A DNA stretch of 64,000 nucleotides, taken from Rhodanobacter sp. ANJX3. GTDB taxonomy: Bacteria > Pseudomonadota > Gammaproteobacteria > Xanthomonadales > Rhodanobacteraceae. The stretch lies in NCBI RefSeq assembly GCF_014200755.1, contig NZ_JACHCM010000001.1:538218-602217 (forward strand). The letters run 5' to 3'. A program made the translations under genes and the position numbers. This document shows positions 30,468 to 38,647 of this stretch, one piece after another. Below the pieces are notes generated by a model, which saw only the letters and a program-made list of their open reading frames with translations, did no database searches and was not told the origin of the DNA. Positions within the stretch are counted from its first letter, which is position 1. Every line of letters begins with the position of its first letter.

Positions 30468-30653
30468 TCAAGCCACCTTGGGAAGTCGGAAAGCCTCTAA
30501 TGCACGTCGCGTAAAAAGATAGATACCGACAGCTGTCGAGTCGGTGCTATGGATCGCGCGTACCGCCTCAAGCAGCTCGCTGTCGGTGCATCGAAACCGC
30601 CGGCACCACGAGGCTCGGCTGGGTCGATTACGCAACTGGATGTGTTCTGTCAT
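30468..30653 (-). CDS. Small DUF3606-like protein (possibly degenerate)
   Basis: A 61-residue ORF. The segment WCRRFRCTDSELLEAVRAI followed by VGIYL keeps the pattern of DUF3606 proteins (W...f.vs...L..AV...G.....v..yL), short helical proteins common in soil bacteria. The usual acidic N-terminal stretch is replaced by Arg-rich sequence and there is a short C-terminal extension, so it may be a diverged or decaying member. The function of the family is unknown. A shared terminator at 30394-30426 supports transcription. Confidence 0.45.
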   Translation of the reverse strand: MTEHIQLRNRPSRASWCRRFRCTDSELLEAVRAIHSTDSTAVGIYLFTRRALEAFRLPKVA

Positions 30654-30852
30654 CGGCTACACCTGTTTAAAAATACTCGAACACCTTGCCTTCTAGGAAA
30701 TGAAATGCCTGTGGTCGGCTCGTTACGTAAGCGGCAAACGTCATCGGTCGGGAGGTTGAGTCTGAATGGCATGAATTAGTTGCTGAGCGGTTAGGCGTAT
30801 GTGCGATGCTCCCCACCGCACACACCGCACCTTCGCGCAGGAAATTCGCCTC

Positions 30853-32139
30853 ATGGACTCTCACGCGCCACCCAACAAGGACAAACCGGGCATACCGGTG
30901 TGGCGCAATTTAAGCGCAGGTCTGATCACCGGCGCGGCGGACGACGATCCCAGCGGTATTGCCACTTACTCCCAGGTCGGCGCCGCGTTCGGCTACGGCA
31001 TGCTGTGGTGCATTTTGTTCACCATGCCGCTGATGATCGCGATTCAGGCGATCAGCGCCGGCATCGGCTGCGTGACCGGACACGGTTTGATGGACGGCAT
31101 CCGCGCCTACTATCCGCGCAAGCTGGTCTATGCACTGGTGGTATCGATTTTCGTAGCCAACGTGATCAACCTGGCGGCCGACATCGGCGCGATGGGCGCG
31201 GCGCTGAAGCTGCTGATTGGCGGCCCGGCACTGCTTTATGCCGGCGGCTTCGCCGTGTTGTCGCTGGTGCTGCAGGTGTTCATCCCTTTCTCGCGCTACT
31301 CGCCGATCCTGAAGCTGCTGACGCTCAGCCTCTTCGCCTACGTGGGAACGGTGATGGTGATACACGTGCACTGGCTGCCCGTGCTCAAAAGCATCGTTAT
31401 CCCTCCAGTGACGTGGAATGCCAAATACGCCGTAGGCCTGGTCGCCCTGCTGGGCACCACCATCAGCCCCTACCTGTTTTGCTGGCAGGCGGCGCAGGAG
31501 GTCGAAGAGATTGAAGCGCATGCCGATCGCAGCCCGCTGCTGCTGGCGCCTTTGCAGGCACCGGATACGCTTCGCCGGGTCGGGATCGACACGACGGTGG
31601 GGATGATTTTTTCCAACCTCATCGCCTTCTTCATCATTCTCACCGCCGCCGTGGTTCTGCATGCGCACGGCAAGATCGATATCCAGTCGTCGTCCGACGC
31701 GGCCGAAGCGCTGCGGCCGCTGGCCGGCAACTTGGCTTTCGCGCTGTTCGCAGCCGGCATCATCGGCACCGGACTGTTGGCGGTACCGGTTCTGGCCGGT
31801 GCAACGGCTTATGCGGCGGCTGGCGCCTTCGGTCAGCTGAGCGGCCTGCAGCACAAAGTGCGCGAAGCGAAGTTTTTCTACGGCGTGCTTATCGTAGCTA
31901 GCGTCGCCGGCATCGCCTTGAACCTGACGCCGCTCGATCCGATCAAGGCGCTGTACTGGAGTGCGGTGATCAACGGCGTGGTGGCCGTACCGCTGATGGT
32001 CGTGATGATGCTGATGGGATCGCAGGCGAAGGTCATGGGGGATTTCACCATGCCGCTGCCGCTGAAGATATTCGGCTGGCTGGCCACCGCGACCATGGCC
32101 GTTGCAGCGATCGTGATGTTCGTTACCTGGGGTGATTAG
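30853..32139 (+). CDS. Nramp-like divalent metal transporter with altered metal-site motifs
   Basis: A 428-residue membrane protein with about 11-12 helices in the Nramp (LeuT) fold. Helix 1 reads TGAADDDPSGIATYSQVGAA where classical Nramp/MntH has DPGN. Helix 6 reads TTISPYLFCWQAAQE where MntH has the MPHN motif with the metal-binding Met. Both core motifs therefore differ from Mn/Fe transporters. Related divergent groups transport other cations such as Mg2+ or have unknown substrates. The start is ATG 30853; an upstream frame lacks coding character. No metal-responsive riboswitch was recognised upstream. Confidence 0.8.
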   Translation: MDSHAPPNKDKPGIPVWRNLSAGLITGAADDDPSGIATYSQVGAAFGYGMLWCILFTMPLMIAIQAISAGIGCVTGHGLMDGIRAYYPRKLVYALVVSIFVANVINLAADIGAMGAALKLLIGGPALLYAGGFAVLSLVLQVFIPFSRYSPILKLLTLSLFAYVGTVMVIHVHWLPVLKSIVIPPVTWNAKYAVGLVALLGTTISPYLFCWQAAQEVEEIEAHADRSPLLLAPLQAPDTLRRVGIDTTVGMIFSNLIAFFIILTAAVVLHAHGKIDIQSSSDAAEALRPLAGNLAFALFAAGIIGTGLLAVPVLAGATAYAAAGAFGQLSGLQHKVREAKFFYGVLIVASVAGIALNLTPLDPIKALYWSAVINGVVAVPLMVVMMLMGSQAKVMGDFTMPLPLKIFGWLATATMAVAAIVMFVTWGD

Positions 32140-32162
32140 ATCGGGGCTCTTAAAGCCACCGC

Positions 32163-32849
32163 TCAACTCGGCGCGGATTCAGGCAGCTCGAAACGATAGC
32201 CGGCGCCGTAGACCGAATGGACATACGGGCCGCCCGGCACGAGATCATCCAGCTTGCGTCGCAGATTCCGAATATGGCTATCCACCACGCGATCGGTGAC
32301 ATCGCGCAAATCGTCGTGCATCAGATCGAGCAACCGGTCGCGGGAATATACGCGCCCTGGATGGGCTAACAGCGTCTGCAGCAGCCGATACTCGGTGGTG
32401 GTCAGCGGCAACGCCTTGCCTCCGACAAGGATGCGCTGCGTCGACTCGTCGACCACAAACGGATTGGGAGATGCCGGCCCGCGGCTACGGCGCAGCAGCG
32501 CACGCACGCGCGCCACCACCTCGCGCGGGCTGAACGGCTTGCAGACGTAGTCGTCGGCGCCGAATTCCAGGCCCAGCAAGCGATCGATTTCCTCAACCCG
32601 TGCGGTGAGCATGATCACCGGCAACTGGCTGCTCTTGCGCAGCTCGCGCAGTATTTGCAGACCGTCCATGCCCGGCAGCATCACGTCGAGCAGCAGCAGG
32701 TCCGGGCGCGTGTCGCCGATGGCCGACAGAACGCGATCGCCCTCCTCGACGATCGACGCGAGATAACCGGCACCCTGCAGATATTCGCTGAGCAAGGCGG
32801 CGATCTTGGGCTCGTCTTCGGCAATCAGGATGTGATGGGCGTGCGTCAT
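32163..32849 (-). CDS. baeR: Response regulator BaeR
   Basis: A 228-residue OmpR-family regulator. The receiver domain carries phosphoacceptor D55 (LLLLDVMLPG); the winged-helix DNA-binding domain covers about 130-225. The segment EEIDRLLGLEFGADDYVCKP and the following FSPREVVARV match E. coli BaeR nearly residue for residue. In E. coli BaeSR senses envelope stress and toxic compounds and activates spy, mdtABCD and acrD. It is encoded next to its kinase (one base between stop and start), with a Spy-like gene divergent from the pair. Confidence 0.9.
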   Translation of the reverse strand: MTHAHHILIAEDEPKIAALLSEYLQGAGYLASIVEEGDRVLSAIGDTRPDLLLLDVMLPGMDGLQILRELRKSSQLPVIMLTARVEEIDRLLGLEFGADDYVCKPFSPREVVARVRALLRRSRGPASPNPFVVDESTQRILVGGKALPLTTTEYRLLQTLLAHPGRVYSRDRLLDLMHDDLRDVTDRVVDSHIRNLRRKLDDLVPGGPYVHSVYGAGYRFELPESAPS

Positions 32850-32850
32850 G

Positions 32851-34338
32851 TCAGCGTTGTACCAGGGGCAGAGTCAAAACGATGCGCAGGCCCCCGAGCG
32901 GCGACGCCAGCGCATGCAGCGTTCCGTCGTGTGCCGCCGCAATCCGCTGGGCAATGGCCAGACCCAGGCCGCTGCCGCCGCGCTTTCGGTCGCGCGATGC
33001 CTCTCCGCGATAAAGCGGCTCGAACAGGCGTGCGAGCGAATCGTCATCCACGCCCGGCGGCGTGTCGTCGAAAAAAACAGCCACCGACTGTGCCTGCTTT
33101 TCCATGCTGATGTGCACCCGCCCACCGCCATCGCTGTAGCGCAGGCTGTTGCCCATCACGTTGTCGATCAACTGGCGCATGCGGTCGGGATCGACTCGCA
33201 CCAGCGCCGATGAAAGATCGCGCTCGATCGTCAGCTGGGCTTCGCGCGCGATCGGCTCGAGACTCGTGCAAGCGCTGTCTATCAGCTGGGCGATATCGAT
33301 CAGCCGCGGCCGATAGCTCAGCGTGCCCAGGTCGGCCATCGACAGCTGATGCAGATCGTCGACCAGACGATCGAGCCGCATCACCTCCTCGTGCAGCGAA
33401 CGCAAGCCGCCGGCGTCGGCGACGCGCACGCCATCCTGCATGGCCTCGATCTCGCCGCGCACGATCGACAGCGGCGTGCGCAACTCGTGCGAGATGTCGG
33501 CAATCCAGCGCCGGCGCGCACTCTCGTTGGCCTGTAACGCGCTGCTCAAGCGGTTGATGTGCCGGACCAGATCGCCCAGCTCGTCGCGCCGCGACGTTTC
33601 CAGATGCTGTCCGTATGTACCATTGGCCAGCCGGTCGGCCGACTGCTCGACATCGCGCAGTGGTGCCAGCAAGTGGCGCGCAAAGATCCAGGCCACGCCC
33701 AGTGCCAGCAGCACGAGCACGCCGGCCAGCAGCGACATGTCGCGGATCTGGGCCGACAGAAAATCGGTGTCGCGGCTTTCCACCGGATGCGCAAGCGGCT
33801 GTAGCGCCAGCCAGCCGACCAGCACGCCGTTTTGCTGCAGCGGCCGCTCCAAAGCATCCGCACGCAACGGCGCGCCGACGATCCAGCGGTGCTGCGCGTC
33901 CAGCAGCGAAACTCGCGGCGACAACGCCGGCGGTGGTGGCGCATCGTCGCCGCGACCCGGCGCGCGCAGCGAGGGCTCTAGCATAGGCGGCGGTGGGGGA
34001 CGGTTTGCGCCCGGATCGGGCTCGTCGCGAGGCGGCTTCGGGTCGAGCAGTCGATGCAGCAGCGCGTCCCAGGTCGTGCTGTTGCGCAGGCCATCGAAGC
34101 CCTGCGCCGCATCGGCACGCTGATCGAGTTCCTGCGCCAGCGGGGCCAGCCGCGCCAGGTCGAGCCTGTTGACGTAGGCGACAAAGCCACTGCGCAGATT
34201 GAGGATGGTAATGCTGCCCAGCGCGCCGAGCGCCAGCGCAACAGCCAGCACCAGCAGCAGAAACAGCTTGTGCACCACGCGCAGGCGCAGACGAGTGCGC
34301 GGCGGCGAACGAGGCAAGGCAGGCATAGGGGTATCCAT
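32851..34338 (-). CDS. baeS: Envelope-stress sensor kinase BaeS-like
   Basis: A 495-residue inner-membrane histidine kinase. Helix 1 covers about 25-47, a periplasmic sensor domain 48-200, helix 2 about 203-220, then HAMP, HisKA with H284 (IADISHELRTPLSIV), and the ATPase domain with N, G1 and G2 boxes (NVMGNSLRY, FDDTPPGVDDD, GGSGLGLAIA). The sensor domain carries unusual proline runs (RPPPPPMLEPS and DDAPPPPALSP). It precedes baeR in a two-gene operon. The start is ATG 34338 (or 34326); a longer frame is unlikely. Confidence 0.88.
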   Translation of the reverse strand: MDTPMPALPRSPPRTRLRLRVVHKLFLLLVLAVALALGALGSITILNLRSGFVAYVNRLDLARLAPLAQELDQRADAAQGFDGLRNSTTWDALLHRLLDPKPPRDEPDPGANRPPPPPMLEPSLRAPGRGDDAPPPPALSPRVSLLDAQHRWIVGAPLRADALERPLQQNGVLVGWLALQPLAHPVESRDTDFLSAQIRDMSLLAGVLVLLALGVAWIFARHLLAPLRDVEQSADRLANGTYGQHLETSRRDELGDLVRHINRLSSALQANESARRRWIADISHELRTPLSIVRGEIEAMQDGVRVADAGGLRSLHEEVMRLDRLVDDLHQLSMADLGTLSYRPRLIDIAQLIDSACTSLEPIAREAQLTIERDLSSALVRVDPDRMRQLIDNVMGNSLRYSDGGGRVHISMEKQAQSVAVFFDDTPPGVDDDSLARLFEPLYRGEASRDRKRGGSGLGLAIAQRIAAAHDGTLHALASPLGGLRIVLTLPLVQR

Positions 34339-34459
34339 GAGCGACGCAGGATAACCCGCTGCCCGAAAGCGTGCGTCCGCAATCCCTGCATAATTCCTGC
34401 GAAGTGGGAGGGCATCGTGGAGTCTGCCGGGTTGGCCGGCAATACTAAGGAGCATCCCC

Positions 34460-34954
34460 ATGCAAACCCGAATTCTCTGCGCACTGATCGCGATGGCGGT
34501 GGCCGGTACGGCAGCGGCACAAGCCATTCAACCGCCATCCCCCGCCGCCGGCACACCGCCCGCGCCGATCGCCGGCAGCCTGCCGCCGCTCCCTCCCGGC
34601 TGCGCCGGCCATGCAGCCCTGCCGCCGCCACCGCCTCGTCCGCCGGCTCCTGCCAACGACGATGATCTGGTCAAAGGGCTGGGCATCAGCAGCGCACAGG
34701 CGTCCAAGGTTCAGAAGGTTTTCGAACGACAGGAGGCACAGGCCCAGCGTATGGATCAGCAGCACCGGGATCTGGACGCGCAGACCTGCAAGGATCTGCG
34801 CGGCATTCTCGGCGATCAGGCCATCGCGCGCTGGTCGGCGGCAACGCCGCCCCCACCGCCACCCGGCGGCCCGGGCCAGTTCGGACCAGGCCGCGGACTG
34901 GGGCGTAGTCCAGCGGACCCGACGCCGCCACCGCCTACGACACAAGGTAACTGA
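34460..34954 (+). CDS. Secreted proline-rich Spy/CpxP-like protein
   Basis: A 164-residue exported protein. The signal peptide is residues 1-20 (cleavage AAA-QA). The mature protein has a central helical part of about 60 residues (DLVKGLGISSAQASKVQKVF, then MDQQHRDLDAQTCKDLRGIL) between proline-rich ends. A helical periplasmic core of that length next to BaeSR suggests a Spy/CpxP-type chaperone, although no exact LTxxQ motif is present. AAGGAG precedes the ATG. It is divergent from baeSR, a likely regulator. Two Cys residues could form a disulfide. Confidence 0.62.
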   Translation: MQTRILCALIAMAVAGTAAAQAIQPPSPAAGTPPAPIAGSLPPLPPGCAGHAALPPPPPRPPAPANDDDLVKGLGISSAQASKVQKVFERQEAQAQRMDQQHRDLDAQTCKDLRGILGDQAIARWSAATPPPPPPGGPGQFGPGRGLGRSPADPTPPPPTTQGN

Positions 34955-34983
34955 TATCCGGCGCCGAAACGCTTGCCGCGGCA

Positions 34984-35020
34984 CCCAGAAAGACGCCCGA
35001 AATGGGCGTCTTTCTGGGCT
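34984..35020. terminator. Strong 15-bp terminator hairpin
   Basis: A perfect stem (CCCAGAAAGACGCCC / GGGCGTCTTTCTGGG, loop GAAAT) lies between the converging Spy-like gene and the receiver gene. T and A tracts lie within the stem, as in many bidirectional terminators. Confidence 0.75.
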
Positions 35021-35465
35021 AGAGGGACGTCGTTGAATCCGGCTCTATTGTCGAATCGCTGTCGGCTTTGGGCCGTATCTCGGTCAGACCCAAGGTGGCA
35101 AAGGCCTGAACCCGCTCGATCGCCTCGACGAGTTCCTTGCCGCCGAACGGCTTGCGCAGATAGACGATGCGTTCGGGCAATTGGCGCTCATCGGTATTGG
35201 GATCGGCCGAGATCACCACCAAGCCGACATCAGGATGCTGAAGCCTGGCGAGATTGCACACGTCGATGCCGTTGATCTCGCCCGCCAGCAGCACATCCGC
35301 GATAAGCACGTCTACCCGGTCCTGGGTCGACAAAAAATGGGAGGCGCCGCTGGATCCCACAACGCACTTGACACGAAAACCACCCCGGCCTTCGAGCAGG
35401 ATGCGCATTGTCTCCAGCACAGCGTGATCATCGTCAACGATGAGGACGACCTTGTCGGTGTCCAT
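35019..35465 (-). CDS. Stand-alone response-regulator receiver
   Basis: A 148-residue CheY-like protein: acidic DDD near residue 11, phosphoacceptor D57 (DVLIADVLLAG) and switch Lys in LRKPFGGKEL. There is no output domain, only a short polar tail of about 25 residues. Such proteins act as phosphorelay intermediates or bind partners. It is upstream of nothing obvious on its strand, and the diguanylate cyclase gene lies 180 bases upstream of it, so they may belong to one signalling unit. Confidence 0.83.
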   Translation of the reverse strand: MDTDKVVLIVDDDHAVLETMRILLEGRGGFRVKCVVGSSGASHFLSTQDRVDVLIADVLLAGEINGIDVCNLARLQHPDVGLVVISADPNTDERQLPERIVYLRKPFGGKELVEAIERVQAFATLGLTEIRPKADSDSTIEPDSTTSL

Positions 35466-35646
35466 GATGGCCTTCCCTCGAGTCTTGCGGGTTATTCGAG
35501 TTCCCCTGCCCTAGATTCTACTCGACCGCGAGGCGCGCGCCAGACACGATTCATGCAAACCAAACCTACCACTCGGCAAAGGTTCTCGCGACGGCTTGCC
35601 GGATCGGGATGTATGAGCGTACGACGCGGACAGACGCGCCGAATCG

Positions 35647-37440
35647 CTAGCGCTGCTGCCCGCGCTCCGCGCCAGCCGGCGAACGCGTCGCCGCGCGAAC
35701 TTCATAAAGACGCTTGTCGGCCTCGGCCAGCATGTGCTCCAGCGGCTCGCCGGGATGTCGATAAGCGGCTCCCATAGTGAAACCGATCGGCGCGGTTTGC
35801 CGATCGTCATCGATCCGCTTGGCAACACTCTGGGTGAGTTCACCGTCGGCGTGCCGCAGCAGCACCGCGAACTCGTCGCCGCCCAGCCGCACCACGGCGT
35901 CCTCCGGCCGGAGATGGTTCGACAGGAATTTGGCCATGCCCACCAGCACCTCATCGCCACGCTGATGGCCGAACTGATCGTTGATCTGCTTGAAGCGATC
36001 CAGATCGAACGTGATGCAGCCCCAGCGGTCCAGCTCGCCGATGGAAGCGGCCAGCTCGGTGACGAATCGGCGGTTGAAGCAGCCCGTCAGCGGGTCGCGT
36101 ATCGACCACTCCTCCAGCTTGCGCTGGTGCTGCTGGCGTTCGGTGACGTCCTGTGCGTGACCCAATACGTAAGGCTCGTCATCATCCTCATCGAGGACGT
36201 TGTGGTATTCCCAGATGCGTAAACTGCCGTCGCCGCCGATCAGCTCCAGCACGCCCGAATCGGAGCCGCTGGCGAAGATTCGGTCGAGATAACTCTGAAA
36301 GCCGGCGCGACGCCCCGGCGGCATGATGTCCGCCAGCGAACGACCCAGCAGCTCGGCGATGGAGTAATCCAGCGAGCGCGCCGCCGCCGGATTGACCGAA
36401 AGCAGAATGCCGTCGGCATCATGCGTGCAGATCAGGCCCAGGCTGTATTCGAACAGTTTGCGGAAGCGCCGATCGCTGTCTTCCAGCGCCTTCACCGCGC
36501 GCTTGCGCAAGGTCACGTCCTGAAACGCACCCACCAGCCGTTGCGGCACACCGTTCTCAAGCTCGACGTTGCCGACGGCACGGACCCAGATATGGCGGCC
36601 TGTGGCGGTAATAAACGGCAGTTCGAGATCCCATGCCCGCCCCTCTTCCAGACCTTTTTGCACGGCCGCCTGCACGACCTCGCGCGCCTGCGGCGCATAA
36701 AAATCCAGCGCCTCTTTCAGCGTAGGCGCATAGCCCGGCGGCACATCGTGGATGCGGCATGTTTCGTCGGACCAGGTGATTTCGTCGGTGGTCAGGTCCA
36801 CCTGCCAACCGCCAACGCCGGCCGCACGCCCGGTCCGGTCCAGAAAAGCCTCGCTGGCGCGCAATTTTTTTTCCAACCGGTCGGCGATCTCTGCCTCGTG
36901 CTCGAGTGCCGCATTTTTTTCCAGCAGCACGGCGCGCTGTTCCAGCGCCTCCGACGCGGCCCTCGCCAGCTCCCGCAGCGCCTGCCGCTGATCGTCCGTC
37001 AGTGCGTTGACCTGGCGGTCAATGACGCAGAGCGCGCCCATGCGCAGGCCGTCTTGCAGAGTGATCGGTGCGCCAGCGTAGAAGCGCATGTCCGGGCTGC
37101 CGGTCACCAGCGGATTATCGGCAAAGCGCGCATCGCCGAGCGCGTTCGGAACTTCCATCACGTCATCGCCCTGGATCGTATAGGAGCAGAACGCGATATC
37201 GCGTGGCGTTTCGGCGGTGCCGGCAAGTCCGACGTTGGACTTGAACCACTGGCGCCTCTCGTCGACCAGGGTAATCAGCGCGATCGGCATGCCGGTGACC
37301 AGCGCCGCCGCCCTGGTGATGGCGTCAAAAAGCGGCTCGGCCTGCGTATCCAGGATATTCAGTGATCGCAGGCGTGCGATGCGGGATTGCTCACCAACGT
37401 CCCGCATCGGCCCCGCACTCGTGGTTTCGGCTGTCTGCAT
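35647..37440 (-). CDS. Diguanylate cyclase with GAF and two PAS domains
   Basis: A 597-residue cytosolic protein, about: GAF 20-165, PAS 200-315, PAS 325-435, GGDEF 443-590. The active-site loop is intact (RLGGDEFAVLL, residues 520-524) and an inhibitory I-site RPED lies five residues before it (511-514). It should therefore make c-di-GMP from two GTP and be feedback-inhibited. The GAF domain has FCSYTIQ, common in light- or redox-independent sensory GAFs of this type; the ligand is unknown. No EAL domain. The ATG at 37440 is preferred over a TTG at 37455. Confidence 0.88.
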   Translation of the reverse strand: MQTAETTSAGPMRDVGEQSRIARLRSLNILDTQAEPLFDAITRAAALVTGMPIALITLVDERRQWFKSNVGLAGTAETPRDIAFCSYTIQGDDVMEVPNALGDARFADNPLVTGSPDMRFYAGAPITLQDGLRMGALCVIDRQVNALTDDQRQALRELARAASEALEQRAVLLEKNAALEHEAEIADRLEKKLRASEAFLDRTGRAAGVGGWQVDLTTDEITWSDETCRIHDVPPGYAPTLKEALDFYAPQAREVVQAAVQKGLEEGRAWDLELPFITATGRHIWVRAVGNVELENGVPQRLVGAFQDVTLRKRAVKALEDSDRRFRKLFEYSLGLICTHDADGILLSVNPAAARSLDYSIAELLGRSLADIMPPGRRAGFQSYLDRIFASGSDSGVLELIGGDGSLRIWEYHNVLDEDDDEPYVLGHAQDVTERQQHQRKLEEWSIRDPLTGCFNRRFVTELAASIGELDRWGCITFDLDRFKQINDQFGHQRGDEVLVGMAKFLSNHLRPEDAVVRLGGDEFAVLLRHADGELTQSVAKRIDDDRQTAPIGFTMGAAYRHPGEPLEHMLAEADKRLYEVRAATRSPAGAERGQQR

Positions 37441-37674
37441 CGCGATCAGGCTCAAGTGTCAGTAAGCTGTTCGCCGCTAGATTAACCCACCTGCCTTGAC
37501 AACTCGGTAGCGGCACGTCAGCGGCCGGCCGAATGGCATGCCACGGTTCACGTTGCCGACGACGGACCCACCCGCATCGGCCGACTATCGCTACGAACGG
37601 CGTATTTTCCCATTGCCATCCGGCGCCGGCAGTGGCTCAATGGTGGCGCTCACACAGCCCGGGAGCCCACTGTC

Positions 37675-37953
37675 TTGACCGCCGTCGAAAAAATCATCCT
37701 TTTCACCGCCATGATCCTTTCGGTCATGGCATGCCAGCAGTCGCCCGATCCGGCGACCCTGCGCGCGGCGCATTACGACCCGGCGCAATACTTCGACAAT
37801 GACCGGCTGCGCGCCAACACGCTGATCGCCTGCCACGCCGGTACCGCGAAGAATCAGGTGGAATGGTCAACTCTTTATGCCTGCCGTACGTCCGCGTCGA
37901 CGGATCTCGCCAAGCAACGTGGCTGGAAGCCGGGCATGGGCTCACCGCACTGA
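37675..37953 (+). CDS. Small lipoprotein, EexN-like
   Basis: A 92-residue protein with a lipoprotein signal (hydrophobic KIILFTAMILSVMAC, lipobox Cys at 20). The mature part, YDPAQYFDNDRLRANTLIAC followed by a second Cys region and AKQRGW, follows the layout of EexN-family lipoproteins (Y...n...r...l..C......n..C..A). EexN proteins are known from entry exclusion of conjugative elements, but many chromosomal copies have no known role. The start appears to be TTG 37675, because the first ATG would leave too short a signal. Confidence 0.6.
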   Translation: MTAVEKIILFTAMILSVMACQQSPDPATLRAAHYDPAQYFDNDRLRANTLIACHAGTAKNQVEWSTLYACRTSASTDLAKQRGWKPGMGSPH

Positions 37954-38023
37954 ATTAAGCCGGTGCCTTCGTCAGCTCTACGCCACATGACCGACAGAAA
38001 TCGGCCCAAGCCCCGTTGAAAAC

Positions 38024-38248
38024 TCAGGCTTCAGCCAACTCCGGCGCCCACGCGGCTCGCGTCAGTGAGCGCGGCTGATAGTCGCGCTGAGTCGACGAAC
38101 GCTCCGTGCTGGTGGTCAGTACCACGCAATCGATCGTGTTGCCCATGTAGAGCGCGTGCTCCCGCGCCTGCGCTTCGGTACTGAAATGCTGCGGCTTCAA
38201 TTTGCGCCCCTGATGGAAGCCGCACACTACAAACGTCGTGGTATTCAT
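38024..38248 (-). CDS. Small protein of unknown function (74 residues)
   Basis: A short soluble protein with a beta-like start (MNTTTFVVCGFHQGRKL) and a helix (STEAQAREHALYMGN). I do not recognise the family. Its ATG overlaps the stop codon of the next upstream ORF (38245-38481) in an ATGA arrangement, which suggests translational coupling. Codon use looks coding-like. No signal peptide. Confidence 0.5.
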   Translation of the reverse strand: MNTTTFVVCGFHQGRKLKPQHFSTEAQAREHALYMGNTIDCVVLTTSTERSSTQRDYQPRSLTRAAWAPELAEA

Positions 38249-38481
38249 TGTGATATCTCGTGAGGTCGCCTTAGCTTGCAGTGCGAATGTGTCAGGAGAT
38301 AAGACAAGAGTTCGTGATGGCGAGCGGTGACGTTTAATACCTTTTCGCCGTCGTTTCCCAGAGACGAGAGCGCGCGTTTTTCGGCGCGGCCCATGTGGTT
38401 GAGAGCCGCGCCGAAAAGCTGGCGAGCGACATGCAAGTAATTGCGGCAGAACCGCCCTCTATTGCGACGCCAAGCGTACAT
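38245..38481 (-). CDS. Putative small helical protein upstream of the 74-residue gene
   Basis: An ORF of up to 78 codons with a helical middle part (VARQLFGAALNHMGRAEKRA and KVLNVTARHHELLSYLL). The stop overlaps the ATG of the next gene by ATGA, the main argument that it is real. The start is uncertain; the first 14 residues are Arg-rich and may not be translated. I do not recognise a family. Other frames in this 400-base stretch look worse. Confidence 0.35.
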   Translation of the reverse strand: MYAWRRNRGRFCRNYLHVARQLFGAALNHMGRAEKRALSSLGNDGEKVLNVTARHHELLSYLLTHSHCKLRRPHEISQ

Positions 38482-38647
38482 CTGACGCCATTTGAGAGCT
38501 TCTCCAAACGCTGCGAAAGCCCTATCCTCGCGGCCTTGCCATCATTGTTACTATGTATCGAATCGACGCTGTCGCGAGCTTTCAAATCTAGCCCGCCTGC
38601 GCTGTTCGATATTCGGGCGATTGGCGCGTACCTCCGGCGGCAAGTTT

